A program made the position numbers and the translations under genes. 64,000 nucleotides of DNA, from contig JADQWC010000205.1 in assembly GCA_017979445.1 (NCBI GenBank), forward strand, positions 62,001-126,000, in the 5' to 3' direction. Source of the stretch: Akebia trifoliata (taxonomy: Eukaryota; Streptophyta; Magnoliopsida; Ranunculales; Lardizabalaceae). The notes beneath the pieces were generated by a model. It did no database searches, had not been told where the DNA came from, and worked only from the letters and a program-made list of their open reading frames with translations. Shown in pieces: positions 43,974 through 56,222 of the stretch; position 1 is the stretch's first letter; each line of letters starts with the position of its first letter.

Positions 43974-46900
43974 CTAAAGTGCATACATCTTCTTATATTC
44001 ATTGTTCAACACCTCAGGATCCGAAACCATAGACAGAGAGTACGAACGGGACCGGCTTCCCGATGCTTTTCTTATACTCCTCATATTTGACTCCTCAATT
44101 CTATGCATAACGACAAAGTAGCACATGGAACCAATTGTAGAAAACATAATCAAGCAACCAATCACTGTCGCATAAATAGCCAGCCAGCGTGTATGGGGAC
44201 CGACAACTACATACGAGAGAGAGATGAAGGCCACTGATATGAAGAGACAGGCCATCCACATAAGCTTGTTGATCACAAACATGAGTTGTTTCTTTGCCTT
44301 CTCTTCTATCACAACGAGTGAAGTCTGGACCACGACGACGGCCAAGGAGATGAAGAGGGCCACAGAGTCGAACACAAAGAAGATGATGAATGCTGCATTG
44401 TCCGCAATATAAGCTTGCCCAAGAGAGAGATTATCAACCTTAGTCTCAACATATTGACCAGGAACAGTGAAGATGGCAGCAAAAGCAACAGTTGCAATGA
44501 GGACAGCGACAACTGTGGCCGAGTTTATTGCATTATTGAGACCGCTGATATGGAGCTTCTTTAGCCTCTTTGCAATCTTCTGTACCCTAACCCGGGTTTG
44601 ACGGGTCTGCTGAAGTTGGGACCGGACATCGTTTTTTATGTCACTAACTGTTTGCTTTAGTTGCTTTGCCGTATTTGGAGGCTTTGCTATGTCCCTAGCA
44701 ACGAGGGCTCCTGATTCTTTTAGAATGGAGGCAATTTCTACGTTTTTGCATTTCTCCGCAACATTGAGTGGGCTCTCTCCAGCCTTGTTAACGACATTGA
44801 TATTAATACCTTCAACTGAGATGAAACAGCGGATTATCTGGAATGATATAAAGACATTTCAGCACAGATAATTAAATCATCATAGAAGTCATCACCAACT
44901 GTTTCTACCATGACTCCATCGGATCAATCTCGATAATACCACTAACTTTGTCCGAATTGTACGTTTGTTACTTTTACATAACTACTGCATGTTGTACCAC
45001 ATATGTGCGTGCAAACAGACTATGAAATAGTTGATTTGTTCGTACTTCACCCATCCAAAAAGTGGCTTGTTGCTTGGATGCTCGGAAATTGACGGCCATG
45101 CACAGAAATGTGTACTAAGTCATTAAAGAACACCATGCTTTGATATAAGAATCTACTTTCATCAAGTTATCAAGCATAGAAATGCTTTTCTTTTTAATTG
45201 TAACATATATCCTTCCATATTTTAGACAAAAACACTTGAGTTGAGAATAGCTAAAATACTATATTATACTACATGTGCATGAATATCATACATTTATTCC
45301 AAATGGTGACCCCAACAAAAAATTTGTGGGCTTCTTGTATTAATGATTAAAACAAAACTTTTTAAGCATACAAGTTTTAACTCTTGATTGGATGGTTAAG
45401 ATAATCAGGATTAGTATAATTTTTGACACGTGGTCCATCCAAGAGGTGACCTATTGCACAACCTATACATGAAGATTGGGTATGGTACAAAAGAATGCTG
45501 GCTTCCACTTTTGGAGCTGTTTAACTATAAACTGCTAGGCTGGATGTGGGCTCCATATTTTTTGTAATGGAATATTCTTGTGGACCCACCCCCAACCCCC
45601 AAGTAGGTAATGGCCTGTGACATGGAGCCCAAAAATTATTGACATTCCGAGCTAGCATTGTCAACAACATAAACATTTTAAGGTATAGAAGACATGTATG
45701 GCATTAGTCGGAAACTGAAAAACAGAAAAATAAAAATAATGTGAGATAAAAAATGAGATCAACCTGAGTGCGGGCCTTCTTCACGGCAAGATGCAATGCT
45801 GTATCACCCTTGTTATCTTCTAAATTGATAACTGATGGGTCAGGTTTAAGCAATTCGAGCACAACGTCTACATTTTGGCCTTTCACTGCCATGTGCAATG
45901 CAGTCTGCCCTTTCTTATCCTTTCTAAAACATGCACTTGGATCTTTGCTTAATAGAGATTTAGTGACTTCCAAGTGGCCCATCCTCGCAGTTGAGTGGAG
46001 GACGGTCTTACCGTTGCTTCGGGCTATCTTAGCAAGATTTATGTCAGTCTCTAGAAGGAGATTGACAACATCAATGTGCCCTTGAGTTGCAGCCGTGTAT
46101 AATGCAGTAGAATTGGATGAATCTGTTGTCATGGCCAATTCAGGGAAAAAGTGTAGAAGCTCCTTCAGCACATCTGCAAAACCATGGAAACGATATACAA
46201 ACTCAGAATTTTTTGTATGAAAAACGGAACAACATAACAATTATAAGTTGCGATAATATGCTTGGATTCTTCAGGAGAATCAAAGATAAGGAGAACAATT
46301 CATTTTAATGTCCATTGAGGGAATGATTTTTCTCATCGAATTATGCCAATTGTTTGGATAGGATATTTAGAAGATGGGATCCAACCAATGATGACTCCAT
46401 TCTGTTGCATGGACATCATGTGCATCAATCTGCCTTTCGAGACATTTGGTGCAATCATCATCCTCAAGCCTTATAACAAAAATTTGGGGTCTACTGAACG
46501 AGCCATTTGCCTCAATTCATTTCTGTCTAAATACATGTCTTAGGTTAAGTTCATATCCTTTCTCCCAAACTCAACCCATGTTATTTTTGGTCTTCCTCTC
46601 ACTCTTTTAGTTGTAATCTTGTTTCTGAAAAAAAAAAAAAAAAAAGGGGGCGAGGGTGGTAATTTAAAAAAATATTATTTTTAATAAAAGTAACCATTTT
46701 TCAAAATTACAAAAAAAAAACTTTAAGCAGCCATTAAAGAGTCAATTTTGGCAACCCTCTGAAAAAGACAATACAAGTGTAGTTTTTCAAGTTACCATGA
46801 AAAACCTACACTTCAATTGTAGGTTTTTCAAGTTTGCATGAAAAACTATCATTCAAGTGTAGTTTTTCAAAATGAAACTTTTTTCAAAAAATTTATCCGT

Positions 46901-49900
46901 TGGGTTAGCTGTTGAAATACATATTTTTTATATTTAAAAAATACTAATAAAATATAAAAAAAATGCTAGAAATAAAATAATCTGTTATTTTATATTGTAA
47001 TATACTCATTCATATATTAAATTATTTAAATGATTTTTTTTCTATTTAGGTTTGATGCCTAATTTATTAAATTGTTTATGACACACCAATTAAAAATTAA
47101 AACACATTCTTAATTTCATTGAAAAAACTCAGATTCAAAAGTGTGTTTGAAAAACACACTCTAAATGGTAGTTTTTCATGCAAACTATTGAAAAACTACA
47201 CTTGAATGGTCACTTTTTATGCAAATTTGAAAAACCTATAATTGAAGTGTAGGTTTTTTATAGTAACTTGAAAAACTATACTCATACTGCTGTTTTTCAT
47301 AGGGTTTTTTTTTTTTTTTTTTTAATTAGCCAAAAAAGGCTCTTCAATGGCAGCTCAAGGTTTGTTTTTGTAATTTTGAAAAAATGGCTACTTTTATTAA
47401 AAATAATATTTTTTTTTTTTTTTTTTTTCAAATATCCCCTAAAAATATCATCACTACCACCAACATCATCCACTATCTATCCTAATTGTCGGGGTCAGCA
47501 ACACGAATGCTATTTTTCCATTCAACTTCATCTAGAACTATAAATTCTGCCAAGGTATGTCTATCCAGATCTTTTCGTACTATCTCAACCGATGCCATTT
47601 TCGGTGTTCCTCTCACCTTAGGGCTTTCAACTGGCACCCAAGTCTTAATGGTGTTATCTAGTCTTCATTTCGCATCCCAAACCATCCTCAATCATGAGCA
47701 TCATATATGCCTGATCCTAAGTATTGGATCCACAACATTCCATTAAAGATTGTGAACTAAAACAAGATGCTGAACATAAAAATAGAGAAAATAGTGATTC
47801 TAAAGAAGTTGGACTAAAACATGACAATATTCTCATCAAGGAAACTCCCAGGAAATTGGAACGGATCAAAGTGATAATTCGAGGTTCCAACCACCAGTAT
47901 TCATAAGCATATTAGCCCTGCTTAGGTTATGTTTCGGTGGATTGAAATGGTTATCTAAAAATAGATGAAGGGCCAAGCTAAGAGAAAGTGAGAAGAGAGT
48001 ACATTGGTTTTTTATACTCTTTCTTCCCTAATATTATTCAATCTAAGAAAAAAAAAGTTGCAAATTTAAACCCTCTAGTGAAACATTCCATGAAAGACAG
48101 AAGATGAATACAACTATGAAAGAAAGAGTACATTGGTTCTTTTCCCCCTTTTTTGATAACTGGATTACAAATGGAGACAAATGGCGATTGACTCCTCTGG
48201 TCAACAAGTCTGCTAACTCATTGGCATAAAAGAATGTGGCTTTGTCTTTTGGCAACTCACTACAGCCTGTTGTTCCTCTTAGAGGCCCAAATGACAATAT
48301 TGGATTATTCACCTTTTACCACCAAAGGACCAAGAAAATTTGGCAGAGTATCTTCTATCTTCCAAAAGTGTGTTTAGCTTTGCATTGCAAATTCAAATAA
48401 ATCTACTAGATTACTTCATGATCCCTGCTTTTTTTTTTTCAGAAACTCCACTGATGCCAGCCTAATTAGGACTCGATAGCAAACTCCCTCTATGTGGCGG
48501 TAACACAAATTTTGGGAACCAAGTTGTATTATTTTGAATAAGAATAAAGGGCTTTCAAATTAATAAATGTATATATCCTACAAGCTTCCAATTCTTGGGA
48601 CAATTTTCAAATTCTGCTCCAAGAAACTCCTTGTTGAGGAAAACACACAGAAAATGGAGCTTTTGATGCTTACTACAAGGAGCCTGTCATCCTAGAGACC
48701 ATTACACATAAACACACACACATACAGGGGAGCGTTCAGAGGCCCTAAAGAGAGCCAAACATTTTTCAATATATGAGCTAGAAGTTTCAGAATGGGCTGA
48801 TTTTTTTGTGAGGATGATCTCTCACAAAAAATCAGCCCATTCTTAACTTCTAACCCCAGTTTACAAGTTGAAGAATCGTGGACCATCAAGTAGTTGTAAA
48901 CCACTTTTGATGGGGTTAAAAGTTTCATAATGGGCTGATTTTTTGAGGAGATGATCTCCTCACCATAGAGATCACAAGGAGATCATCCTCAAAAAAAAAA
49001 AAAAAAATCAGCCCATTCCGAAACTTCTAGCCCATGTATTGAAAAATGTTTGGCTCTCTTTAGGGCCTCCGAACGCATATACATATGGGAAGCATTCGGA
49101 GGCCCTTTTTTATATATATATGGGAAGCGTTAGGAGGCCCTAAAGAGGGCCAGACACTGTGCCAAACATTTTTCAAAATAGGGGTTAGAAGTTTCGGAAT
49201 GGGCTGATTTTTTGTGAGGATAATCTCTATGGTGAAGAGATCATCCTCACCAAACATCAGCTCATTCCGAAACTTCTAACCCCAGTTTACAAGTTGAAGA
49301 ATTGTGGACTGTCCAATTTTTGTAAACAACTTTTCATGGGGTTAGAAGTTTCGGAATTAGCTGATTTTTGGTGAGGATGACTCCTCATCATAGAGATCAT
49401 CCTCACAAAAAACCAGTCCATTCCAAAGCCTCTAACCCATGCATTGACAAAATGTTTGGCACAATGTTTGGCTCTCTTTAGGGCCTCTGAATGCCATATA
49501 TATGGGTCCCGTTCAGCACCAAACGTTTTGGCCAACCATTTTTGTCCTACATGGGTTAGAATTTTTGGAATGGGCTGATTTTTGGTGAGGATGATCTCCT
49601 CCAAAACTTCTAGCCCCATGTTTACAAGTTGAAAAATCGTGGACCGTCCATTTTTTGTAAACCATTTTTGATGGGGTTAGAAGTTTTGGAATGGGCTGAT
49701 TTTTGGTGATGATGATCTCCTCACTGTAGAGATCATCCTCACCAAAAATCAGCCAATTCCAAAACTTCTAACCCATGTTTTGAAAAATGTTTGGGCAAAA
49801 TGTTTGGTGCTGAACAGAAAACAACATCGGGTTCTTATCTGGAGTGTTTTTTTTTTTGTTTCTTGATATTAAAAAAAAAAACCGCAAATTTTTTTGACAG

Positions 49901-50370
49901 TGATTTGAAGCAATTCAGTAAAACATAACCATAAATGCAGGATTAAAATAGATGGAAACTAATCAAAGTAGTACAAGCACAACAAATCGTCCAATAACAA
50001 AATTCTTACCAATATGACCCAGCTTGGCTGCAACATGGAATGAGTCATAACTGTTCTTGGCTTGGAGAGAAGCGGTTTGAGGATCTAAATGCTTCAAGAG
50101 CTCACTAACAATGGGGCTGTACCCATTCTCAGCTGCTGCATATAGTGCTGTCTCCCCATAAAGATTCTGCTTTGATAGCAAATCCTTCAACTCTTTACTG
50201 TTGCAGTCTTCAATTATCTCTCTAACCTTTATTAAATCTCCTCTTCGAGCAGCCAAATGAAGTGGCGTGTCGCCCCTATTTCCAGGAGATTCTTTGCTCT
50301 TCTTCTTCTTCTCCGGAAAGCTGGATTGCTTCTCTATCGCTATTCGAAAACTCTTCTGTTTCTCCATCAT
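43974..50370 (-). CDS. Ankyrin-repeat/PGG membrane protein, At5g02620/ITN1-like, 3 exons
   Basis: Exons (minus strand): 50370-50010, 46173-45764 and 44837-43974; phases join, 544 aa. The first ATG is 50370 (MMEKQKSFRI); Arabidopsis At5g02620 also begins with MEKQ(K/S)SFRI-type repeats. About six to seven ankyrin repeats follow (GDTPLHLAARRGDLIKV, GETALYAAAENGYSPIV, NGKTVLHSTARMGHLEV, KGQTALHMAVKGQNVDV, KGDTALHLAVKKAR). Exon 3 encodes AKQLKQTVSDIKNDVRSQL, then the PGG domain HISGLNNAINSATVVAVLIA with FTVPGQY, and about four membrane segments (AVLIATVAFAAIFTV; FISLAVVVVQTSLVVI; MWMACLFISVAFISL; MFSTIGSMCYFVVM), ending KKMYAL. Related proteins (ITN1, ACD6) act at the plasma membrane or ER in salt, ROS or defence signalling; this one's exact role is unknown. 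Intron 1 carries a foldback element and three MITEs. Confidence 0.93.
46660..47420. mobile_element. Foldback element with long inverted termini
   Basis: The left arm (AATATTATTTTTAATAAAAG, then CCATTTTTCAAAATTACAAA, then CAGCCATTAAAGAGTC) is matched in inverse by GCTCTTCAATGGCAGCTC, TTTGTAATTTTGAAAAAATGG and CTTTTATTAAAAATAATATT on the right. Inside, a GAAAAACTA-CACTTGAATTGTAG-TTTTTCAA type hairpin unit repeats several times. It lies in intron 1 of the ANK gene. Confidence 0.7.
48727..49076. mobile_element. MITE family 1, copy 7 (terminal type d)
   Basis: The outer ends read AGCGTTCAGAGGCCCTAAAG on the left and, inverted, TGCGTTCGGAGGCCCTAAAG on the right, then GAGAGCCAAACATTTTTCAATA. Both core hairpins and the spacer are present; a poly(A) run (48989-49007) has grown inside the second hairpin. 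Confidence 0.75.
49122..49494. mobile_element. MITE family 1, copy 8 (terminal type d)
   Basis: The outer ends read GGGAAGCGTTAGGAGGCCCT and, inverted, GGCATTCAGAGGCCCTAAAG, with a GTGCCAAACATTTTTCA block. It is flanked by TATATATA on the left and CATATATATGGG on the right. A short orphan end (GGGAAGCATTCGGAGGCCC, 49087-49105) lies just left, a remnant of a further copy. Confidence 0.75.
49504..49815. mobile_element. MITE family 1, copy 9 (terminal type a)
   Basis: The outer ends read GGGTCCCGTTCAGCACCAAAC and, inverted, TTCTGTTCAGCACCAAACATTT. The first hairpin lacks its middle. It directly follows copy 8, so two terminal types sit side by side. Confidence 0.74.
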
Positions 50371-52065
50371 CGTCACTCCACCCAATACAGAATTTCAGAT
50401 TCTTCTTCTAGTTGTAGCCCTAATTGGCCTGATACAACTCTAAAAACCCAGCTTTCTTTGAAGATTTGAATTGTGAAATTGAATCCCAAATCTTTGATTT
50501 CTAAAAGCTTAAACCCCAATTCCAATTTCTCAGAACACAAGTTCTATCTCAATTAGAGTTCAAAATCAATCCTTTTGTGAGTGTCTGACTAAACCAGAAA
50601 GAACCATCCAAAACCCTAAATCTCATACCAGTAATTAGAGCTCAAAGACCATTAACCAGTGAACCTCCTCAAAACCCATACACTAATATCCAAAACCCCA
50701 ATTTCGATATTAAATAACTCCAAAACCCAAAATTTCAATCAACATTTAAAGCTCAAAAATCCTAAAATCTCTTCAACTTTCCAAAACCTTGAAATTTCAC
50801 TAAATTTGAGGTCAAAAGTCGAAACAGATGTTTCTGATTCATCCCACTCGTTACACGTCTATGTGAGATTCTTCTACTCTAAATTATTGAAAATAGAAAG
50901 AAAAAAAAAAAATCAACCTTTTTCTTTTATTTGTTTGTTTTTTAAATTTATTTTAAGGGTGACGGCCATTGCTGTCCAACACCAGAATTTCAACATCAAA
51001 TTGTGGGGCAGAAAGCACAGACGTCAAAGAGGACCCGAACACAAACCACCAAAAGAAATGAAACCAAAGAAAGTGACCTCATTGAACAATTAAGAAACAT
51101 TTTGCAAGAATTCTGTTAAAAGAAATATATTAAAGAATTGTGATTATTTGACTTCAGTCTTTCATGATAGATCAATGTAAGATGGTTGAAATGTCCCCAA
51201 CTTTCAATTCTCCAAAGTCCTTGATTTTTCTCTAAAAATCCGTTGTCCTTAATTTATCTTTATCAACTATCAAACGTCAAGAAAAAAATGGGGTTTTATG
51301 AGAAGTTGAAGATGATACATTTTTTTAGAAGTAAAGTCAAGGGTTTTTGTCAAGAGTTTAAAGATAAGTTTTGGAAATCGAATGGTTCGGAAAGAAGAAA
51401 ATCAAGTGTTTTTCATGATTTTGAAAGTGAGCGTGTTTTCATCATTTTTTATTGGTCTCTTGTGCAAGACTGAAGTCAAGGGTTCTGTCATCTGTTTAAA
51501 AATATAAGGAGGCATCTGTAATGTCCACCTAACCCAAAAGGATATCTCAAGATTATCCTTTTTTTCAAGGCTCTCGATTCTCATCATAATGTGTATTTTA
51601 GTTTTTCATTTTCCCTGAAAACTTTAAAAAAAAAAAAGTGAATTTATTATTAAATGTGATGGACATTATAAAGAATTTTAGATGTTAATATAACAACCCT
51701 AGTTTGAATATAAATATATATATTTTTAATGAATTTAATAGTGTTTAATTCATGATGGATTAAAATAAAAAAATGGTTTTTAAAATGTGTTAGAAAAAAG
51801 AGTCAAGATGCCTTTGTAGACAAAAGTAGTTTTCACATTGGGATATTATCAGAGGTTTCGTGTCAAAAAGTCTCCAGTCCACACTTTACTTGTCAAGTTA
51901 ATCCGCTCAATAGTGAGTCCAACATGCCTAGGTTGGCCCAAGGAGAGATACATTGTTACACTAGAAATAGTGGGTATGCTCTTTCGACAAGAAAATTAAA
52001 TAATTCCTTTTTATTACTCTCTTATCTGAAATTACTCTTTTTATTTATTTATGTATGAAAAATAT
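50371..52065. other. ANK gene 5' flank, no further gene
   Basis: The 5' UTR and promoter of the ANK gene should lie at the left. The 50.6-51.1 kb stretch is rich in AAAACCC-type words and is open on the plus strand, but it has no recognised coding match. The rest is AT-rich. Confidence 0.4.
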
Positions 52066-52070
52066 TGAAG

Positions 52071-52223
52071 TAACACTGAAATTGACATCGTTTCAAACAT
52101 TACTGACATGGATGTGTATGTAGAACCATAGATGCTTTTCATCTAGATACAAGTGAGAAGATATCAGAAGCATCTATGGTTTTGTGCACACCAATGTCCT
52201 AAACGATGTCAATTTCAATGTTA
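52071..52223. mobile_element. 153-bp hairpin MITE
   Basis: The ends are TAACACTGAAATTGACATCG and, inverted, TAACATTGAAATTGACATCG. The arms continue to AACCATAGATGCTT, leaving a loop of about 25 bases. The transcript would fold into a long near-perfect hairpin. Confidence 0.78.
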
Positions 52224-52229
52224 CTCTTG

Positions 52230-53610
52230 CGTGACTATTTTTTAATATCTAAAAAAGTGAGGAGATCATATTTATAGGGGTAACTTTTTTTTGTTAAACC
52301 ACCATTAATGGGGTTGTTTAGTTGGATTGGTTCCCTTACCAAAATTCAAGTTTTATCTGATTTTGGATTGCAAAAATCTGATCAAAATTTCAATAAACGA
52401 AAAATATGCGACATATGATTTATATGTGTATTATCCATCTCATTTCAAAAATCTGAAAATCAAAAATTTGATAATATGATAGTGATACTATTGATGAAAT
52501 TGATGATGGTAATAATGATGTTGGTGATAATGAGGGTATTGAGGTTATTATTTCATTGGTTTATAAAATAAAACCAAAGTCAAAGGATAATTTATCAGTT
52601 TGAAAAATTAAGATGATATCTTATAAAATGTAGAGGGACATGTTATTAATTTTTTTTAAATAAAATTTTTTATCACCTAAAAATGTGAATTCCTCTAAAA
52701 TTTTGAACTATAATTGCTTCAAAGTCGAACTTGTATTACACATTACGATGTACAAATTTACACTTCACAACATACAGCATATAACAAGTTACGATATTAT
52801 TTTTTTTGATCAATTTTATAAAAATTTGTAAACAAACACTTTTTATTTTTTTAAACTTAAAATACGTGAATTATTCAAAATAATTTAATAAGCCAAAGAC
52901 TATTACTTTCACTAAAAAAATTGAAAAATTAATGATTTTTTTGCGAATTAAATCGGAGATGGAGATTACTAACAAGGCCTTAGACCTGCCTTATATCCCC
53001 ATTGTGTTTAAGTTCACTAAGTTCTCGTGGGTTGGGGTGGGTTGGGGTGAGACTGGAATCAAATAAGAATGAGTACATAAAAATGTTAAGTTTAAAATTT
53101 TTAATGAAAAAAATTATATTTTAAAGTTTTCTTATATTCAAAAAGTATCCAATAAAATCTGAATAAGTTGTCATGTTTAACTTCCAAGGATCAGAGATAA
53201 AGTTTAAAATATAAATTTTCAATATATTTTAATTTTAACTAAGTCCTAATTAAGTCAGATTTCACTTGATTCTATCTTTGTGAGCTCAATATCAAGATTT
53301 TAAACCTTGTCTTTTCGGACTATCTTGGCTAAATAAATCCTCAATCAATGTTAAATAAGCAGACGAAGGACATGGCGGATATTTGCAAGAGTCGATAATG
53401 TATTGGTGGATCTCCCATCAGCAGTTAAAGAGAGAATTATTAGTAAAATAAACACAAATCTCTCTTGACCATGGTGAGATGGAAAAATTATTAATGAGTA
53501 AATTTTAGATAAAATAGGGTTGCCAAACTTTCTTGACTTGTTATTGTTTGGAAATTGTTATCATGTCATTTGAGGATTGGAGTCCATTTGAGTGACGTGC
53601 AAGAGAAAAA
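52230..53610. other. AT-rich intergenic, nothing recognised
   Basis: No exon, hairpin or element end could be assigned. Confidence 0.4.
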
Positions 53611-53615
53611 GTCCG

Positions 53616-53739
53616 TTCTGATACCATGATAAATTTAAGGAATCAAACTCAAAACCAATTAACAATGAGTGGAGAGACCCAAGAACTTTTAAGGAGAAAG
53701 ACAAGGCAATGAGTGTTCGATGTAGGATTAAACTCAACA
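53616..53739 (-). mobile_element. TRIM family B, LTR with primer-binding site
   Basis: On the minus strand an LTR (53739-53627) starts TGTTGAGTTTAATCC and ends AAATTTATCA, followed by TGGTATCAGAAC, a one-base variant of the primer-binding site. Internal sequence fades to the left and no second LTR is seen, so the element is truncated. Confidence 0.75.
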
Positions 53740-53754
53740 TAGAGTCGTCAAAAA

Positions 53755-53905
53755 TTTTTTCATCCTCTATAAATTTGATGGTTTCGGTCTGTCAAAAAAA
53801 AAAAAAAAATCGACAATGAAAAATTCAATGCCTTAGTCTGCTGAATTTTATGAAATTCGACGATTCTGGGCTATCAAGTATGGGATTTTTTCATGTTGTG
53901 AGTAA
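53755..53905. repeat. Dispersed repeat R1, copy 1
   Basis: AATTTGATGGTTTCGG, CAATGAAAAATTCAATGxCTTxGTC and GAATTTTATGAAATTCGACG recur at 55540-55680 with about 80% similarity. The ends and class are unknown. Confidence 0.55.
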
Positions 53906-54395
53906 CGTCTAGTGAGGTCAAAATTTTGAAAACTTACTTGGATTTACATCCATCTGCAAAGGATTTTCCTTGCCTAATGAATACAATTTCATCTTTGCTT
54001 ATAATTAAGATGAGAAGTAATTCAATTATTATTATTAGTAACAGGATTCAATCTCTATACTTCTTTAAAAAAAATGATTATTGATGATTTATTTTATTTA
54101 TAATATATTTTAGTTATCTTTATCATAAAACCAAATATCTATTTTATATCCATACATACATAACATAATATATACATATACAATATATTATTGGATAGGG
54201 TCAGGTTAGGTTGGCTATTGTTTGACTTTAACCTAACTCAAATTTAATTGATTGAAATTTTTTGAGCTTGATCCTACCTTTACAGTCTCAAGATCGAAGC
54301 CCTAACCCATTCTTGTGGGTTGATTGGAATTATGGGGTCAACCATTTCATATATTGAATATGAAAAAATTCTCATTCTAGGACACTGTTTATTTT

Positions 54396-54552
54396 AAGAG
54401 TCGTGCTAGAATCTCATATCGCACTTCGTGACATGAAAGTGGATATAAATCATATATGCTTTTTACTCGTATTTCGATGAAACACATTTATGGTTCTTAT
54501 CCACTTTCACATCATGAAGTACGATATGAGGTTCTAGCTTAAGATCACTTCA
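54396..54552. mobile_element. Hairpin MITE, about 157 bp
   Basis: The arms GCTAGAATCTCATATCGCAC and, inverted, GCTAGAACCTCATATCGTAC continue through GACATGAAAGTGGATA. A half copy lies at 32752-32815. Confidence 0.72.
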
Positions 54553-54607
54553 GCATTATTCTTATTTTTATTCCAGAAACATGCTTTTTACAGTGATTTA
54601 GTCATTA

Positions 54608-54760
54608 AATATACTAGAAGGTGGCATGTGCAAATGCACATGTATTAAAAGGGTTTGTTTGTAATTTACAATATTACTGAAAGGGATTTTGAAGATTAAA
54701 TAGTAAAAATGATACTTTTGTAATTTTGAAAATATAAGTAATGCGATTCCAACTGCGTGA
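54608..54760. repeat. Dispersed repeat R2, copy 1
   Basis: The phrase TACTAGAAGGTGGCATGTGC, which continues into the palindrome CATGTGCAAATGCACATG, recurs at 57004-57140. Both copies go on with AAAGGG, TTTTGTAATTTT and similar words. It could be a Helitron or MITE end; the class is not settled. Confidence 0.5.
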
Positions 54761-55539
54761 ATTGTAATTTTCTGGGTTTTAAACTAAATTAACCTTAATT
54801 ATATTAAATTTAAATATAAAAATAAAGACATTTATGACGACTCCTAATTTGGCATTGAACCCCTTCTGCTCTGCCTTCTCTCATTATTATTATAACGATA
54901 CTAAATTTATTTTTCAGCGAAATTGTCATTTGTAGAATAAATACATGTGCTCTCACTATCTCATATTTTATTTTTATTGGCAAGATCGTTACTTTAAACT
55001 TAAAATAAAATAAATACCTACGATCTATCAATGCATGTTTTCGGAATTAAAATGAATAGTGCACTGAAATGGGAATTAAAAAAATAAAATAAAAATTGCG
55101 CATGTTTTGAGAATTTTCTCTAAAGATAACTTAAATTATTTTGGGATTAGTTAGGTTTATAGATTTATTTTCTTTAGAAATTTTTGAGAATAGGTTCCCA
55201 TCTCAATCATGGTAGCCTCATAGGTATGATGCTTCAACCCTTTTGTAGTTTCTTGGCAACTTCTTTCAGTTTGGCTGTTCTACTTAAAGTTAAACGTATT
55301 GTTCGTTCCAAAGAAAGTTAGGCAGACAGCTTTAATCAGTCTCATGGATTGTATTTGGATAAGAAAAACACTTTTCTCTCTAACTTGGAAAGTTCCATGA
55401 ACCCACCTCCATTACGTGAAGAAAATATGATGGGTTAAGGCCCACAAATTTTAGAAATTGAATTTCAACGTTGTAAGACCATTGAAATTTTTTATGTTTT
55501 CTGATTTGATGGCTTAGAGTTGTCAAATTTCTCTCACCC

Positions 55540-55680
55540 TCCATTAATTTGACGGTTTCGACTTGTTGAAAAATAAAAATTGGCAATGAAAAATTTGATG
55601 TCTTGATCCGTCGAATTTTATGAAATTTGATAGTTTTGGACGGTCGAATATGGGTTTTTTTCACGTTTTGAAAATGATTT
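55540..55680. repeat. Dispersed repeat R1, copy 2
   Basis: This is the second copy of the sequence at 53755-53905, with GAATTTTATGAAATTTGATA at its centre. Confidence 0.55.
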
Positions 55681-55744
55681 TCGTCTTCTTGTTCTTTTAA
55701 TTTTCGTTGAATGTTATTTGTTCAACATGACAATTCAAGGGGTC

Positions 55745-55985
55745 ATAAGTGTAATCAAGTCTGTGTGGAATGTAGAAAGCTTTGAACTCATATGTTCACA
55801 CACAATCCTGACTGTGCATAAGTGAGATCCAACCCTTGAGATTTATCATAGAGATTTGTAATATATTCTCGAGATATATCATTTATCCCAACTGTTGGAT
55901 TTCTCATGTATATGATCGGGATTATGTGTGAGGATACAAGCGCATTTTTCACGACTCTATGGATCCCGACCCATTAAAGAATTAT
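55745..55985. mobile_element. Hairpin MITE family 2, diverged copy
   Basis: CACACACAATCCTGACTGTGCATAAGTGAG with ATCCAACCCTTGAGATTTAT is mirrored by ATCCCAACTGTTGGATTTCTCATGTATATGATCGGGATTATGTGTGA. The GTTGGATTT-CATGT words link it to family 2 at 20.3-21.7 kb. Confidence 0.5.
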
Positions 55986-56044
55986 ATATAGTTAATATCA
56001 AAATTGTCATTTCCAAGACCCATTTGAATCAGTTTCTAAATTTT

Positions 56045-56222
56045 AGGTCAAGTCTTTGAAACCCCACAAAGCAATGAATTCCTTGGGGCCACCCTCTAGG
56101 GTCTGGTTGACTCTCGATTCAAGCAGTTGCACGTAAGACTTTCTGAGGGGGCGGTGTGCGTGACTGTGAGATTAGTCTCATCCGAAGGGACAGGATGCCC
56201 ACGATAAGTAAAAAAAAAAAAA
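56045..56222 (+). mobile_element. SINE, 5'-decayed, with A tail
   Basis: A SINE-type body (GGGGCCACCCTCTAGGGTC, CGATTCAAGCAGTTGCAC, GGGGGCGGTGTGCGTGACTG, AGATTAGTCTCATCCGAAGG) ends in ATAAGT and about 13 A. The weak TCTTTGAAACCCC upstream may be a ruined box B. No intact box A is seen. Confidence 0.6.

Noticed and set aside
46660..47420. Integrated virus-like repeat
   Set aside because: No coding match of any kind; the symmetry is that of a foldback element.
50659..51093. 144-codon plus-strand open frame upstream of the ANK gene
   Set aside because: Asn/Lys/Thr-rich text from simple AAAACCC words; likely promoter or leader DNA of the ANK gene.
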